Source: Streptomyces sp. DH5
Lineage (GTDB): Bacteria > Actinomycetota > Actinomycetes > Streptomycetales > Streptomycetaceae
Length of the DNA: 64,000 bases
Direction of reading: 5' to 3'
Assembly: GCF_020873915.1 (NCBI RefSeq)
Contig: NZ_JAHWGP010000002.1
Coordinates: 62,001 to 126,000, forward strand
Under the pieces are notes generated by a model. It was not told where the DNA came from. It searched no databases and was given only the letters and a program-made list of their open reading frames with translations. Made by a program: the position numbers and the translations under genes. Of the stretch, positions 51,114 through 59,881 are shown in pieces. Within the stretch, counting starts at the first letter, position 1; each line of letters opens with the position of its first letter.

Positions 51114-52903
51114 TCCTCCGCGGCGCCTGGACGGCAGCGCCGGTGCCGGTCGTCCACCCGTTCGGTGAGTCCGCTCCGGTCCAGGAACTCGAGCAGTGGC
51201 ACGGCCACGCGGCGGGTGGTGTCCAGGGCCCGGCGGGCCTCGCTCAGGGTGAAGGGCTGCGGCAGGCCCCGCAGGACGGTGGCGGCGCGGGTGCCGGCTC
51301 CGGGCAGCAGGACGATGCCGTCGGTGACTCGCAGCAGTGCGCCCGCCGTGACCGCGGCGGCCAACTCCCTGCGTCCGAGACCCAGTTCGGCCAGCCGTCC
51401 GGCCTCCGGGGCGTGGAAGGGCGACACTTCGAGCTCCGCCCGCAGGGCGTCGACGGCGGTCCGGACGCGCGGCGGGAGGGCCGGTCCCCGCCGCCCCGGG
51501 CCGTGCAGCCGTCCCTGGTCGCGGCGCAGCGGCACCGTACCCGGGGTGCCGGCGAGGGCGTCGACGAGTGCCCGGTCGGGCAGCTCCAGCAGCCGGCGGG
51601 CCGCCTCGGTGGGCAGCCCGGGGTCCAGCGGGTGGTGCGCGGCGTGCCGTTCCACCTCGGCTCCCAGGCGGTCCCGCAGTGCCGCCCAGTGCCCGGGGTC
51701 GGCCAGCCACTCCCCGGCGACGGGCGGTGCGGGGGCGGCGGCTCCCATGGCCTCCAGTTCGGTGCGGCGCACCAGGCGGCGCCGGCGCAGTTCCGCCGCG
51801 CCGTCCGGGTCACCGGTCAGGTCCGCCAGTTCGGCGGCCCGGGCGCGGGCCGCGCCGCGCCGGGTCAGCTCCGGGGGACGGACGTCCAGTACGGTCACCC
51901 GGCACGGGGTGCGCCGCCGTCCGCCCGGTTCGCGCAGCACCGCCCGGTCGCCGATCCGCAGGGGCAGCGGGCGGGCCGCCGTCAGCCGGGCCGTGTCCGC
52001 GCCGAGGGGCCGCAGGGTCACCGGCACCGCGGCCGTGCCGAGGTGCAGCGTGGACCGCCGGGGAAGGTCCGCCACGGGCGTCCCGGCGACGCGGGCGTCG
52101 AACACCTCGGTGAGCAGCCAGCGGTCCGGCGTCAGCAGCACCTGTCCCCGGCCGAGTAGGGCGTCGGACGCCCCGTGGACGTTGACGGCCACGCGTGCCA
52201 CCCCGGCGACGGTGGAGCGGTCCTCGCCCAGGCACTGCAGCCCGCGCACCCGCAGCGCGCTCGTGCCGTCCCCGGTCACCAGCCGGTCGCCGGTCCGCAG
52301 GGTGCCCGCGCCCAGGGTGCCGGTGACGACCGTCCCGTGACCGCGCGCGGTGAACGCCCGGTCGAGCCACAACCGTACGTCGGCGTCGGCCGGAGGGACG
52401 GGCAGCGCCTCGGTCAGGCGGGCCAGTTCGCTGCGCAGACGGTCCAGTCCCGCGCCGGTCACCGCGCTCACGGCGACGGAGGGGACGGTGCCGAGGGTGG
52501 TGGCGGCGATGCGTTCCAGGGCGTCCGCGCGCACCGGCTCGGGGTCGGCCAGGTCGCCGCGGGTCACGGCGAGCACGGCGTGGCGCACCCCGAGCGCGTC
52601 GAGGATCTCCAGGTGTTCCTGCGACTGTTCCTGCCAGCCCTGGTCGGCGGCCACCACGAACAGCACCGCCGGTACGGGGCCCACTCCGGCCAGCATGGTG
52701 GCGACGAAGCGCTCGTGGCCCGGTACGTCGACGAGGGCCAGGTCCTCGCCGGGCGGGTCGAGGCGGGTCCACACGAAGCCGAGGTCCAGGGTCAGGCCCC
52801 GGCGCCGCTCCTCCTCCAGCCGGTCGGGTTCCTTTCCGGTCAGGGCCCGGGCGAGGGCGGACTTTCCGTGGTCGACGTGGCCGGCGGTGGCCAGTACCCG
52901 CAT
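51056..52903 (-). CDS. selB: selenocysteine-specific elongation factor SelB
   Basis: A 615-residue GTPase that carries Sec-tRNA-Sec to the ribosome and binds the SECIS hairpin. G1 is GHVDHGKS (residues 8-15), G3 DVPGHE, with the effector region GLTLDLGF; elongation-factor beta domains follow; the C-terminal half has the winged-helix modules (LLELPDRALVDALAG; AELGLGRRELAAAVTAGALLRV, shortened). Start ATG 52903, with GGAGG eight bases upstream, lies five bases after the selA stop. The last 20 codons run antisense through tRNA-Sec, reading GGGRESNPPARDPRAPRF, and the TGA stop (51058-51056) is exactly opposite the TCA anticodon. The length matches the E. coli protein (614). Confidence 0.95.
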   Translation of the reverse strand: MRVLATAGHVDHGKSALARALTGKEPDRLEEERRRGLTLDLGFVWTRLDPPGEDLALVDVPGHERFVATMLAGVGPVPAVLFVVAADQGWQEQSQEHLEILDALGVRHAVLAVTRGDLADPEPVRADALERIAATTLGTVPSVAVSAVTGAGLDRLRSELARLTEALPVPPADADVRLWLDRAFTARGHGTVVTGTLGAGTLRTGDRLVTGDGTSALRVRGLQCLGEDRSTVAGVARVAVNVHGASDALLGRGQVLLTPDRWLLTEVFDARVAGTPVADLPRRSTLHLGTAAVPVTLRPLGADTARLTAARPLPLRIGDRAVLREPGGRRRTPCRVTVLDVRPPELTRRGAARARAAELADLTGDPDGAAELRRRRLVRRTELEAMGAAAPAPPVAGEWLADPGHWAALRDRLGAEVERHAAHHPLDPGLPTEAARRLLELPDRALVDALAGTPGTVPLRRDQGRLHGPGRRGPALPPRVRTAVDALRAELEVSPFHAPEAGRLAELGLGRRELAAAVTAGALLRVTDGIVLLPGAGTRAATVLRGLPQPFTLSEARRALDTTRRVAVPLLEFLDRSGLTERVDDRHRRCRPGAAEDGGGRESNPPARDPRAPRF

Positions 52904-52908
52904 GCCCG

Positions 52909-54264
52909 TCACCTCCCCTCGGCGGCCCGGACGGCCCCGGCGAGGCGTTCGTCGTCCTCTTCCGGCACCGCCCGCAGGTCGAGCAGGCAGCGTCCGGCCT
53001 CCAGGCGCCCGACCACCGGTTCCGCTCCGGTGCGCAGGGCCACGGCGTAGTGCTCGGGCAGTGACAGGGCCGCGCTGGGCAGGGTCACCCCGGGCGCCCC
53101 TCCGCCTCCCACGGTCGCCTCGCTGGTCACGGCCCGTACGTCGACGCCCTCGGCGGCCAGCCGGGCGGCGAGCCGCTCGGCGCGTACGGTCAGCCCTTCG
53201 GGGGCGGCGTCGAGGGCCTGGCGGGTCGGGGTTCCGGGACCGGTGAGTGTGGCCTCCAGGGCGGCCAGGGTGAGCTTGTCCACGCGCAGGGCGCGGGCCA
53301 GCGGGTGCCGGGACAGGGCGCTGACCAAGTCCTCGCGGCCGAGGAGCAGTCCGCACTGCGGTCCGCCCAGCAGTTTGTCGCCGCTCGCCGTGACGAGCGC
53401 CGCCCCGGCCGTCAACTGGGTCCGGGCGTCGGGTTCTTCGGGCAGCAGCGGATGCGGGGCGAGCAGACCGGACCCGATGTCGACGACGACCGGGACGCCC
53501 AGCGCGGTGAGTTCGCCGACGTCCGCGGCCCGGGTGAATCCGGTGATGCGGAAGTTGGAGGGGTGCACCTTGAGCACGAAGGCGGTCCCGGGGCCGATCG
53601 CCTCGGCATAGTCGGCGGCCGTCGTGCGGTTGGTGGTGCCCACCTCGCGCAGTCGGGCGCCCGTGGAGACCAGCAGGTCCGGCAGGCGGAAACCGTCGCC
53701 GATCTCCACCATCTCCCCGCGGCTCACGACGATGTCGCGTCCGGCGGCGAGCGCGGTGGCGGCGAGCACCAGGGCGGCGGCACCGTTGTTGACGACGTGC
53801 GCGGCCCCCGCGGCCGGTACGGCGGCACGCAGGGCGGCCAGCGCGGTACGGCCCCGCCGGGCGCGCACGCCGGTGCCGAGATCGAGTTCGACGTCGGTGG
53901 GACCGGCGGCCTCCCGCACGGCCTGCCGGGCCGCGGCCGAGAGCGGGGCCCGGCCCAGGTTGGTGTGCAGGAGCACGCCGGTGGCGTTGATCACCGGCCG
54001 CAGGCCGCCGGCCGACACCGGCAGCAGTGAGACGGCCGTGTCGGCGACCTCGTCCGGCGGCAGAGTGCCCTCACGTGCCCGCTGCTGGGCGCGGTGGACC
54101 GCCGACTTCACCCGGGCCGTCCCCAGCCGGTGCGCGGCCCGGAGCAGACGCGGATCGCGCAGCACGGCGTCGGTACGCGGGATCAGCCGTCGTACGTCCG
54201 CGCCCGCGTCCGCGTCCGCACCTGCGCCAGTGCCTGCGCCTGTGCTCGTGCCTGTGGGGTCCAC
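52909..54264 (-). CDS. selA: L-seryl-tRNA(Sec) selenium transferase
   Basis: A 451-residue PLP enzyme converting seryl-tRNA-Sec to selenocysteyl-tRNA-Sec with selenophosphate. The PLP lysine is Lys297 in TASGDKLLGGPQCG; other landmarks are RPVINATGVLLHTNLGRAPLS and VVVDIGSG. Length is like E. coli SelA (463). GTG 54264 is preferred, with AGAGGA five bases upstream, although the first 23 residues are a Gly/Thr/Ala/Asp low-complexity lead encoded by hexamer repeats. selB follows five bases downstream, so the two are one operon. It would form a homodecamer in the cytosol. Confidence 0.95.
   Translation of the reverse strand: MDPTGTSTGAGTGAGADADAGADVRRLIPRTDAVLRDPRLLRAAHRLGTARVKSAVHRAQQRAREGTLPPDEVADTAVSLLPVSAGGLRPVINATGVLLHTNLGRAPLSAAARQAVREAAGPTDVELDLGTGVRARRGRTALAALRAAVPAAGAAHVVNNGAAALVLAATALAAGRDIVVSRGEMVEIGDGFRLPDLLVSTGARLREVGTTNRTTAADYAEAIGPGTAFVLKVHPSNFRITGFTRAADVGELTALGVPVVVDIGSGLLAPHPLLPEEPDARTQLTAGAALVTASGDKLLGGPQCGLLLGREDLVSALSRHPLARALRVDKLTLAALEATLTGPGTPTRQALDAAPEGLTVRAERLAARLAAEGVDVRAVTSEATVGGGGAPGVTLPSAALSLPEHYAVALRTGAEPVVGRLEAGRCLLDLRAVPEEDDERLAGAVRAAEGR
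54205..54258 (-). repeat. nine degenerate hexamers at the selA start
   Basis: On the plus strand CGCGTC, CGCGTC, CGCACC, TGCGCC, AGTGCC, TGCGCC, TGTGCT, CGTGCC, TGTGGG run without gaps, each encoding a dipeptide of the SelA N-terminus. A slippage-prone tract, so repeat number may vary between strains. Confidence 0.7.
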
Positions 54265-54456
54265 CCGCGTCCTCTCGCTCGGGCCCGGTGGCCGGACGGT
54301 CGGACCTTCATGGTCCACCAGTGCCCCGGGCCGGGAACCCGACACGCCGGACCGCCGGGAGGTGACGGGTCCGGTGGGGGGCGTGCGCGGAACGTCCACC
54401 GGGTGCGGCCGCCGAGGCCGCAGTACGCTGGCCGCATCCGGCCCACGGGAGCTCCG

Positions 54457-54843
54457 ATGTGGAAGCGCAGGAAGCACGCACGGCGTCCGGAGACCGTCGC
54501 ACCTGAGCTCTGCGACCTCTGCGCCAGGACGTTCCCCGAGGGTGAGGCGGTGCGCGGATACGTCGCGGACTCCTCCGCCGCCCACCCCACCGACGAGTGG
54601 CACGACGGTCTGCGTCGCGTCACCGCCTGCTGCGGGGCCCACCTCGACGTGTTGCGCGAGGCGTACGGCCGCCGCCCGTTCGTGATCGAGGAGCTCTGGG
54701 CCGCCAAGATCAGCCGCGTCCTGTCGTCCGGCCCGCCGGAGCTCTCCCTGGACCGGCTCGCCCGCCGCACCGGCCTCGACGAGTCCGACATCCGGCGGGC
54801 CATCGCCTGGCACAACGAACGACACCGTCGGCTGGACGGGTGA
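54457..54843 (+). CDS. small CxxC protein of unknown function, 128 aa
   Basis: A basic N-terminal patch (MWKRRKHARRPE) leads to a possible zinc site with LCDLCARTF (CxxC) and, about 45 residues later, TACCGAHLDVLRE (Cys-Cys plus His). The C-terminal half looks like a short helix-turn-helix: SLDRLARRTGLDESDIRRAIAWHNERH. ATG 54457 has GGGAG six bases upstream. Divergent from selA, 192 bp away. The zinc-ribbon-like part plus HTH suggests a nucleic-acid-binding protein, but I cannot name the family. Confidence 0.6.
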   Translation: MWKRRKHARRPETVAPELCDLCARTFPEGEAVRGYVADSSAAHPTDEWHDGLRRVTACCGAHLDVLREAYGRRPFVIEELWAAKISRVLSSGPPELSLDRLARRTGLDESDIRRAIAWHNERHRRLDG

Positions 54844-55001
54844 CCCGGGCCGACGGCCGGCGACGCTCCCCCGCCGCGCCGGTAGCGGCGGATGCGCACG
54901 CTACGACCGCGGGGCGGGACGCACCCTGACGCGGGGGCGCCCCGCTCGGCCGGGGGCCGGACGGGGCGCCGGTGAGAACGCCGCGTGACGTGGTCCGCCC
55001 G

Positions 55002-56021
55002 CTACGCCGCCTGGGGCTGCAGGAAGCGGGCCAGCAGGTCGTCCAGGGCCACCAGGCCGGTCAGGGTGCCGGAGGCGTCACGGACGACGGCGAGCGAGGA
55101 GCGGCGGCGGCGCAGCAGGTCGATCGCCTCGGCGACCGTCGCGTCCTCGGTCAGGCCGGGTACCGGGCGGGCCAGCGCGCGGGCGCTGGTGGCCCGGCCC
55201 TGGGCGCGGGCGACCACGGCGTCGCGGGCGTGCACCGAGCCGAGGACGGTGTCGTGCTCGCGGACCAGCAGCCGGGTGCGGTCCCGGGACGCCGCCACGC
55301 GCAGGATCTCGTCGAGGTCGGCGCCCCCGTCCACCCAGACGATCTCGGCGGCCGGCACCCGAAGCTCCCGCACCGGGGTCTGGGGTTCGGTCAGAGAGCG
55401 GGTCAGCAGGTCCGAGTCCGTCTCGCTGATCAGGCCGAGCCGTTCGGATTCCGCGACGAGGTGGGTGAGCTGTTCCCGGTTGTGCACCGAGGCCAGCTCG
55501 TCACGGGGGGTGACCCGGCACAGCCGTACGAGGGCGTTGCTCACCGCGTTCAGTACCCGGATCAGCGGCCGTACGACCTTCACCACGGCCCGGAAGGGCG
55601 GGGAGAGCAGCATCGCGGAGCGCTCGGGGTGGGCGATGGCCCACGACTTGGGGGCCATCTCGCCGACCACCATGTGCAGGAACACCACGACGGTCATGGC
55701 CACGGCGAAGGCCACCGCGTAGCTGACCGCGCTGGGCAGGCCCAGCTGGTGCAGCAGCGGGTCGAGTTCGTGCGAGATCGCGGGCTTGGACACCGAGCCC
55801 AGGCCGAGCGTGCACACGGTGATGCCCAGTTGGGCGCCGGCCAGCATCAGGGACAGCTCGCGCATGCCGGCCAGGGCCGCCCGGGCGCCGCGCCTGCCCT
55901 CGGCCGCCGCCTTCTCCATGCGGTGCCGCTTCGCTGCGACCAGCGCGAACTCGGCGGCGACGAAGAATCCGCTGCCGATCAGCAGCAGCACGGTGACGAA
56001 GAGCGCCATCGGGAAACTCAT
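55002..56021 (-). CDS. CNNM/HlyC-type membrane protein, short form (pair A)
   Basis: A 339-residue protein of the HlyC/CorC/CNNM group: a DUF21 membrane domain with three to four helices (residues 5-190; GSGFFVAAEFALVAAKRHRM and VVVFLHMVVGEMAPKSWAIAHPE, shortened) followed by two CBS domains (about 215-330; ARPVPGLTEDATVAEAIDLL). It lacks the extra C-terminal CorC_HlyC domain of its longer neighbour. Eukaryotic and bacterial members (CorB, CNNM) export Mg2+, and the CBS pair binds Mg-ATP. Its ATG overlaps the stop of the long form (4 bp), so the two are coupled and may form a heterodimer. Confidence 0.88.
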   Translation of the reverse strand: MSFPMALFVTVLLLIGSGFFVAAEFALVAAKRHRMEKAAAEGRRGARAALAGMRELSLMLAGAQLGITVCTLGLGSVSKPAISHELDPLLHQLGLPSAVSYAVAFAVAMTVVVFLHMVVGEMAPKSWAIAHPERSAMLLSPPFRAVVKVVRPLIRVLNAVSNALVRLCRVTPRDELASVHNREQLTHLVAESERLGLISETDSDLLTRSLTEPQTPVRELRVPAAEIVWVDGGADLDEILRVAASRDRTRLLVREHDTVLGSVHARDAVVARAQGRATSARALARPVPGLTEDATVAEAIDLLRRRRSSLAVVRDASGTLTGLVALDDLLARFLQPQAA

Positions 56022-57355
56022 GCCTGCTTCTCCGTCTCCGCGGTCTGCCGCTCGATCCGCACGCGGTCGGGCACGTGCCGGTCGAGGGTGCGTACGTCGA
56101 TGACGGCGCTCGCGCCGTCGGACAGCTCGACGGTGAGCCGGTCCCCGATGGCCGGGAAGCGGCCGAGCCGGTCGACGATCAGGCCGGCCACCGTCTCGTA
56201 GTCGTCCTCCTCGGGCAGCTCGATGCCGGTGACCTCGGCCACCTCGTCGAGCCGGCGGCCGGCGTCCACCAGCCAGCCGCCGCCGGCGGCGACGGCGACC
56301 TCGGTGACGGTGTCGGACTCGTCCGCGATGTCGCCGACGAGTTCCTCCGCGATGTCCTCGTAGGTGACGATGCCGGCGAGGCCGCCGTGCTCGTCCAGGA
56401 CGACCGCGAACTCGTCGTCGCGCTCGCGCATCTGGGTCACGGCGTCGGGCAGCGGCAGGGTGTCCGGCAGCAGCAGCGGCCTCCGGGCCACCGCTCCCGC
56501 CGTGGTGGCGGCGAGCCGGCCCGCGGGCAGGCGCATCAGCTCGGCCACGCCGAGGACACCGCCGACGTCGTCCGGGTGGTTGCCGAGCACCGGGTAGTTG
56601 GAGTGGCCGTGCTGGGCGATCAGGTCGACCGCTTCGGCGGCGGTGGCGTCCTCGCGGACGAAGACGGCGTCCACGCGGGGCACCATCACCTCGTTCAGTG
56701 TGCGCTCGGAGAACTCCAGGGCGTGGTCGAGCAGGGCGGCGGTGTCCCTGGGCAGGGCGCCCTGCTCGTGGGACTCGCCGATCAGGTGACCCAGTTCCTC
56801 CAGCGTGGCGCCGTGGTGCAGCTCCTCGACCGGTTCGATGCCGACCCGGCGCAACAGCTTGTTCGCGGTCGCGTCGAAGACGTGCACGAGCGGGCCGACG
56901 ACCCTCAGGTAGGCGAGCGTGGAGCCGGCCAGCGCCTTCGCCAGGCGTTCCGGCACGGCGATGGCGAGGTTCTTCGGGGCCAGCTCGCCCAGCACCATCT
57001 GCACGACCGTGGCCAACACGAAGGCGAGCACGACCGCGATGCCGCTCACGGCGGCGTCGGGGATGCCCAGGCCGGACAGCGCGGGTCGCAGCAGCGCCGA
57101 CACCGACGGCTCGGCGATGAAGCCGACCACCAGTCCGGTGACGGTGATGCCGAGCTGGGCGCCCGACAGCATGAACGACAGCCGCTCCAGCACCTTCAGG
57201 GCGCGGGCGGCCTTGCGGTCACCGGTCTCGGCGTCGCGGGCCAGGGCGAGGCGGTCGGCGGAGACGTAGGCGAACTCCTGGGCGACGAAGTAGCCGGTGC
57301 CCGCGGTCAGGACGAAGACGGCCAGCAGGCCCAGGAGGGCGTTCGCGGCACTCAT
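56018..57355 (-). CDS. CNNM/HlyC-type membrane protein, long form (pair A)
   Basis: A 445-residue protein with DUF21 membrane domain (residues 5-200; FVAQEFAYVSADR and QMVLGELAPKNLAIAVPERLAK), a CBS pair (about 215-340; VMVPRVDAVFVREDATAAEAVDLI and VLDEHGGLAGIVTYEDIAEELVG) and a C-terminal CorC_HlyC domain (about 360-430; EEDDYETVAGLIVDRLGRFPAIGD). Putative Mg2+ or other divalent-cation efflux or sensing. It is the first gene of pair A and overlaps the short form. A second long/short pair follows upstream at 57519-59881, with the same order and the same overlap. Confidence 0.88.
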   Translation of the reverse strand: MSAANALLGLLAVFVLTAGTGYFVAQEFAYVSADRLALARDAETGDRKAARALKVLERLSFMLSGAQLGITVTGLVVGFIAEPSVSALLRPALSGLGIPDAAVSGIAVVLAFVLATVVQMVLGELAPKNLAIAVPERLAKALAGSTLAYLRVVGPLVHVFDATANKLLRRVGIEPVEELHHGATLEELGHLIGESHEQGALPRDTAALLDHALEFSERTLNEVMVPRVDAVFVREDATAAEAVDLIAQHGHSNYPVLGNHPDDVGGVLGVAELMRLPAGRLAATTAGAVARRPLLLPDTLPLPDAVTQMRERDDEFAVVLDEHGGLAGIVTYEDIAEELVGDIADESDTVTEVAVAAGGGWLVDAGRRLDEVAEVTGIELPEEDDYETVAGLIVDRLGRFPAIGDRLTVELSDGASAVIDVRTLDRHVPDRVRIERQTAETEKQA

Positions 57356-57518
57356 CGGACACCATCCCGCCGTGTGCCGTGCTCAGAATGTGTCTGGCGG
57401 GATGGTCGGGGACTGTGCCCCGGGGGGTCCGTCGGTCTGGCGGACACGTACGTGCTCCTTCTGTGGGTGTGCAGTGAACCAACGCTTCCGGCCGGTGTCG
57501 TGTTCCCGGCCGGGAGGG

Positions 57519-58544
57519 TCAGGCGGTGGCCGGGGCCGCGGGTCCGACCAGTTCGGACAGGACGTCCTCCATGGTCACGAACCCGATGACGGTGCCACTT
57601 TCCCCGACGACGGCGGCGAGGTGGCTGCCCTCGCCCCGCAGAGCGGTGAGCGTGTCGTCGAGCGGGGTGTCGATACGGACCCGGGTGATCTTGTGCAGCG
57701 AGGTGCGCGGGAAGGGCCGGTCGCGGTCGGTGACGCCGAGGGTGTCCTTGACGTGCAGGTAGCCGAGGAGGGCGCCGTCGGGGCCGGTCACCGGGAAGCG
57801 GGACAGGCCCGCCTCGGCCGCCAGCCGTTCCAGCCGCGCCGGGGTGACCGTGTGGTCGGTGGTGCGCATCCGCTGCACCGGGACGAGGATCTCGCCGACC
57901 GGGCGGGTGCCCAGCTCCAGGGCGTCGCGCAGCCGCTGCCCGTCGGCGGGGCCGAGCAGGCCCGCCTCGCTGGAGTCGAGGACCATCCGGGCGAGCTGGT
58001 CGTCGGTGAAGACCGACTCGACCTCGTCCTTCGGTTCGACGCGCAGCAGCCGCAGCAGGACGTTGGCGAAGGCGTTGATGCCGAAGACGACGGGCCGCAG
58101 CGCCCGGGTGAGCGCCACCAGCGGCGGACCCAGCAGCAGGGCGCTGGGCACGGGCGCGGCGAGCGCGATGTTCTTGGGCACCATCTCGCCGATCAGCATG
58201 TGCAGGTACGTGGCGAGGGTCAGGGCGATGACGAACGCGATCGGGTGCACCAGGGCGTCCGGGATGTTCACCGCCGCGAAACCGGGCTCCAGCAGGTGCG
58301 CGATGGCGGGTTCGGCGACCGCGCCGAGCACCAGGGAGGAGACGGTGATGCCGAGCTGGGCGGTGGCCATCATCGCGGACAGGTGTTCCAGCGCCCACAG
58401 CGTCATCCGGGCGCGCTTCTCGCCCGCTTGGGCGCGCGGTTCGATCTGGCTGCGGCGCACCGAGATCAGGGCGAACTCGGCGCCGACGAAGAACGCGTTG
58501 GTGAGCAGGGTCAGAGCGCCGATGGCGAGTTGCAGGACGGTCAT
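57519..58544 (-). CDS. CNNM/HlyC-type membrane protein, short form (pair B)
   Basis: A 341-residue relative of the 55002 gene: DUF21 helices (NAFFVGAEFALISVRRSQIEPRA; LHMLIGEMVPKNIALAAP) and two CBS domains (EILVPVQRMRTTDHTVTPARLERLAAEAG; VIGFVTMEDVLSELVG), no C-terminal extension. ATG 58544 overlaps the stop of the pair B long form (4 bp). Its Asp/Glu pattern in the membrane domain (GEMVPKN) matches the others. Function as in pair A: probably divalent-cation transport; the pair layout implies heteromeric assembly. Confidence 0.87.
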   Translation of the reverse strand: MTVLQLAIGALTLLTNAFFVGAEFALISVRRSQIEPRAQAGEKRARMTLWALEHLSAMMATAQLGITVSSLVLGAVAEPAIAHLLEPGFAAVNIPDALVHPIAFVIALTLATYLHMLIGEMVPKNIALAAPVPSALLLGPPLVALTRALRPVVFGINAFANVLLRLLRVEPKDEVESVFTDDQLARMVLDSSEAGLLGPADGQRLRDALELGTRPVGEILVPVQRMRTTDHTVTPARLERLAAEAGLSRFPVTGPDGALLGYLHVKDTLGVTDRDRPFPRTSLHKITRVRIDTPLDDTLTALRGEGSHLAAVVGESGTVIGFVTMEDVLSELVGPAAPATA

Positions 58545-59881
58545 CGGGCGCCCTCCATGAGCCGGCCGGCGGGCGCCACGGCCGGTTCGGTGACGCGTAT
58601 GCGGTCGGCGCGGTGGTGCTCGACGTCCAGCACGTCCAGCCGCCAGCCGTCGAGTTCCAGCACGTCGCCCTTGACGGGGATGCGGGCCAGGTGGGTGGCG
58701 ATCAGTCCGGCGACGGTCTCGTACGGGCCGTCCGGCGCGGTGAGTCCGATGTCGGCGAGCCGGTCGAGGCGGACGCTGCCGTCGGCCTCCCACACGGAGC
58801 GTCCGTCGTCGGTGCCCGGGACGGGTGCCAGGTCGGGCACCTCGAAGGGGTCGTGCTCGTCGCGGACCTCGCCGACGACCTCCTCGACGATGTCCTCCAC
58901 CGTGGCCACGCCCGCCGTGCCGCCGTACTCGTCGATGATCACGGCCATGGTGCGGTGCGCGCGCATCCGTTCCAGCAGCCGGTCGGCGGGGAGGCTGTCG
59001 GGGACCAGCAGCGGCGGGGCGGTCAGCTCGGTGACCGCCGTGCCGGCCCGGCGCTCGGGCTCCAGGGCGAGGACGTCGCGGATGTGGACGGTGCCGACCA
59101 CCTCGTCGAGGCTGTCGCGGTAGACGGGGAAGCGGGACAGCCCGGTGGCGTGGCTGAGGGCGGCCGCGTCGGCCGCGGTGGCGTGCACTTCGAGGGCCTT
59201 GACGTCGACCCGGGGGGTCATCACGTTCTCGGCCGTCAGCTCGCTCAGGTGCAGGGTGCGGACGAACAGTTCCGCCGAGTCCGCCTCCAGGGCGCCCTCT
59301 TCGGCCGAGCGGCGGGCGAGTGCCCCCAGCTCCTCGGCGGTGCGCGCGGAGGCGAGTTCCTCGGCGGGCTCCAGACCGACGCGGCGCACGAAGCGGTTGG
59401 CGGTGCTGTTGAGGTGGCCGATGAACGGGCCGAACGCCGCGGTGAACGCGCGCTGGGGTCCGGCGACGACCTTCGCGACCGCGGCCGGGCGCGAGATCGC
59501 CCAGTTCTTCGGGACCAGCTCGCCGATCACCATCAGCACCACGGTGGACAGCGCCACGCCCAGCAGGGTCGCCACGGTCGGGGCGGCACCGCCCAGGCCG
59601 AGGGAGCGCAGCGGCCCGCGCAACAGAGCGGCGAGGGAGGGCTCGGCGAGCATGCCGATCACCAGTGAGGTGACGGTGATGCCGAGCTGGGCGCCGGACA
59701 GCTGGAGCGTCAGACGCCGTACGGCGCGCAGCGCGCTCTCGGCCCCGCGCTCGCCGGCCTCGGCGGCGCGCTCGAGTTCACCCCGCTCGACCGTGGTCAG
59801 GGAGAACTCGGCTGCGACGAAGACCGCGCAGGCGAGCGTGAGCAGGAGAGCGAGCAGGAGCAGCAGGATCTCGGTCACCAT
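58541..59881 (-). CDS. CNNM/HlyC-type membrane protein, long form (pair B)
   Basis: A 446-residue DUF21-CBS-CBS-CorC_HlyC protein. The membrane domain has VFVAAEFSLTTVERGELERA and VLMVIGELVPKNWAISRPAA; CBS motifs are VMTPRVDVKALEVHATAADAAALS and VIIDEYGGTAGVATVEDIVEEVVG; the C-terminal domain has DGPYETVAGLIATHLARIPVKGD. I use the ATG at 59881 with GGAGG close upstream; the next codon is a GTG that is also possible. It heads pair B, and transcription probably starts in the 640-bp region upstream and may continue into pair A, 163 bp beyond the pair B short gene. Confidence 0.88.
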   Translation of the reverse strand: MVTEILLLLLALLLTLACAVFVAAEFSLTTVERGELERAAEAGERGAESALRAVRRLTLQLSGAQLGITVTSLVIGMLAEPSLAALLRGPLRSLGLGGAAPTVATLLGVALSTVVLMVIGELVPKNWAISRPAAVAKVVAGPQRAFTAAFGPFIGHLNSTANRFVRRVGLEPAEELASARTAEELGALARRSAEEGALEADSAELFVRTLHLSELTAENVMTPRVDVKALEVHATAADAAALSHATGLSRFPVYRDSLDEVVGTVHIRDVLALEPERRAGTAVTELTAPPLLVPDSLPADRLLERMRAHRTMAVIIDEYGGTAGVATVEDIVEEVVGEVRDEHDPFEVPDLAPVPGTDDGRSVWEADGSVRLDRLADIGLTAPDGPYETVAGLIATHLARIPVKGDVLELDGWRLDVLDVEHHRADRIRVTEPAVAPAGRLMEGAR

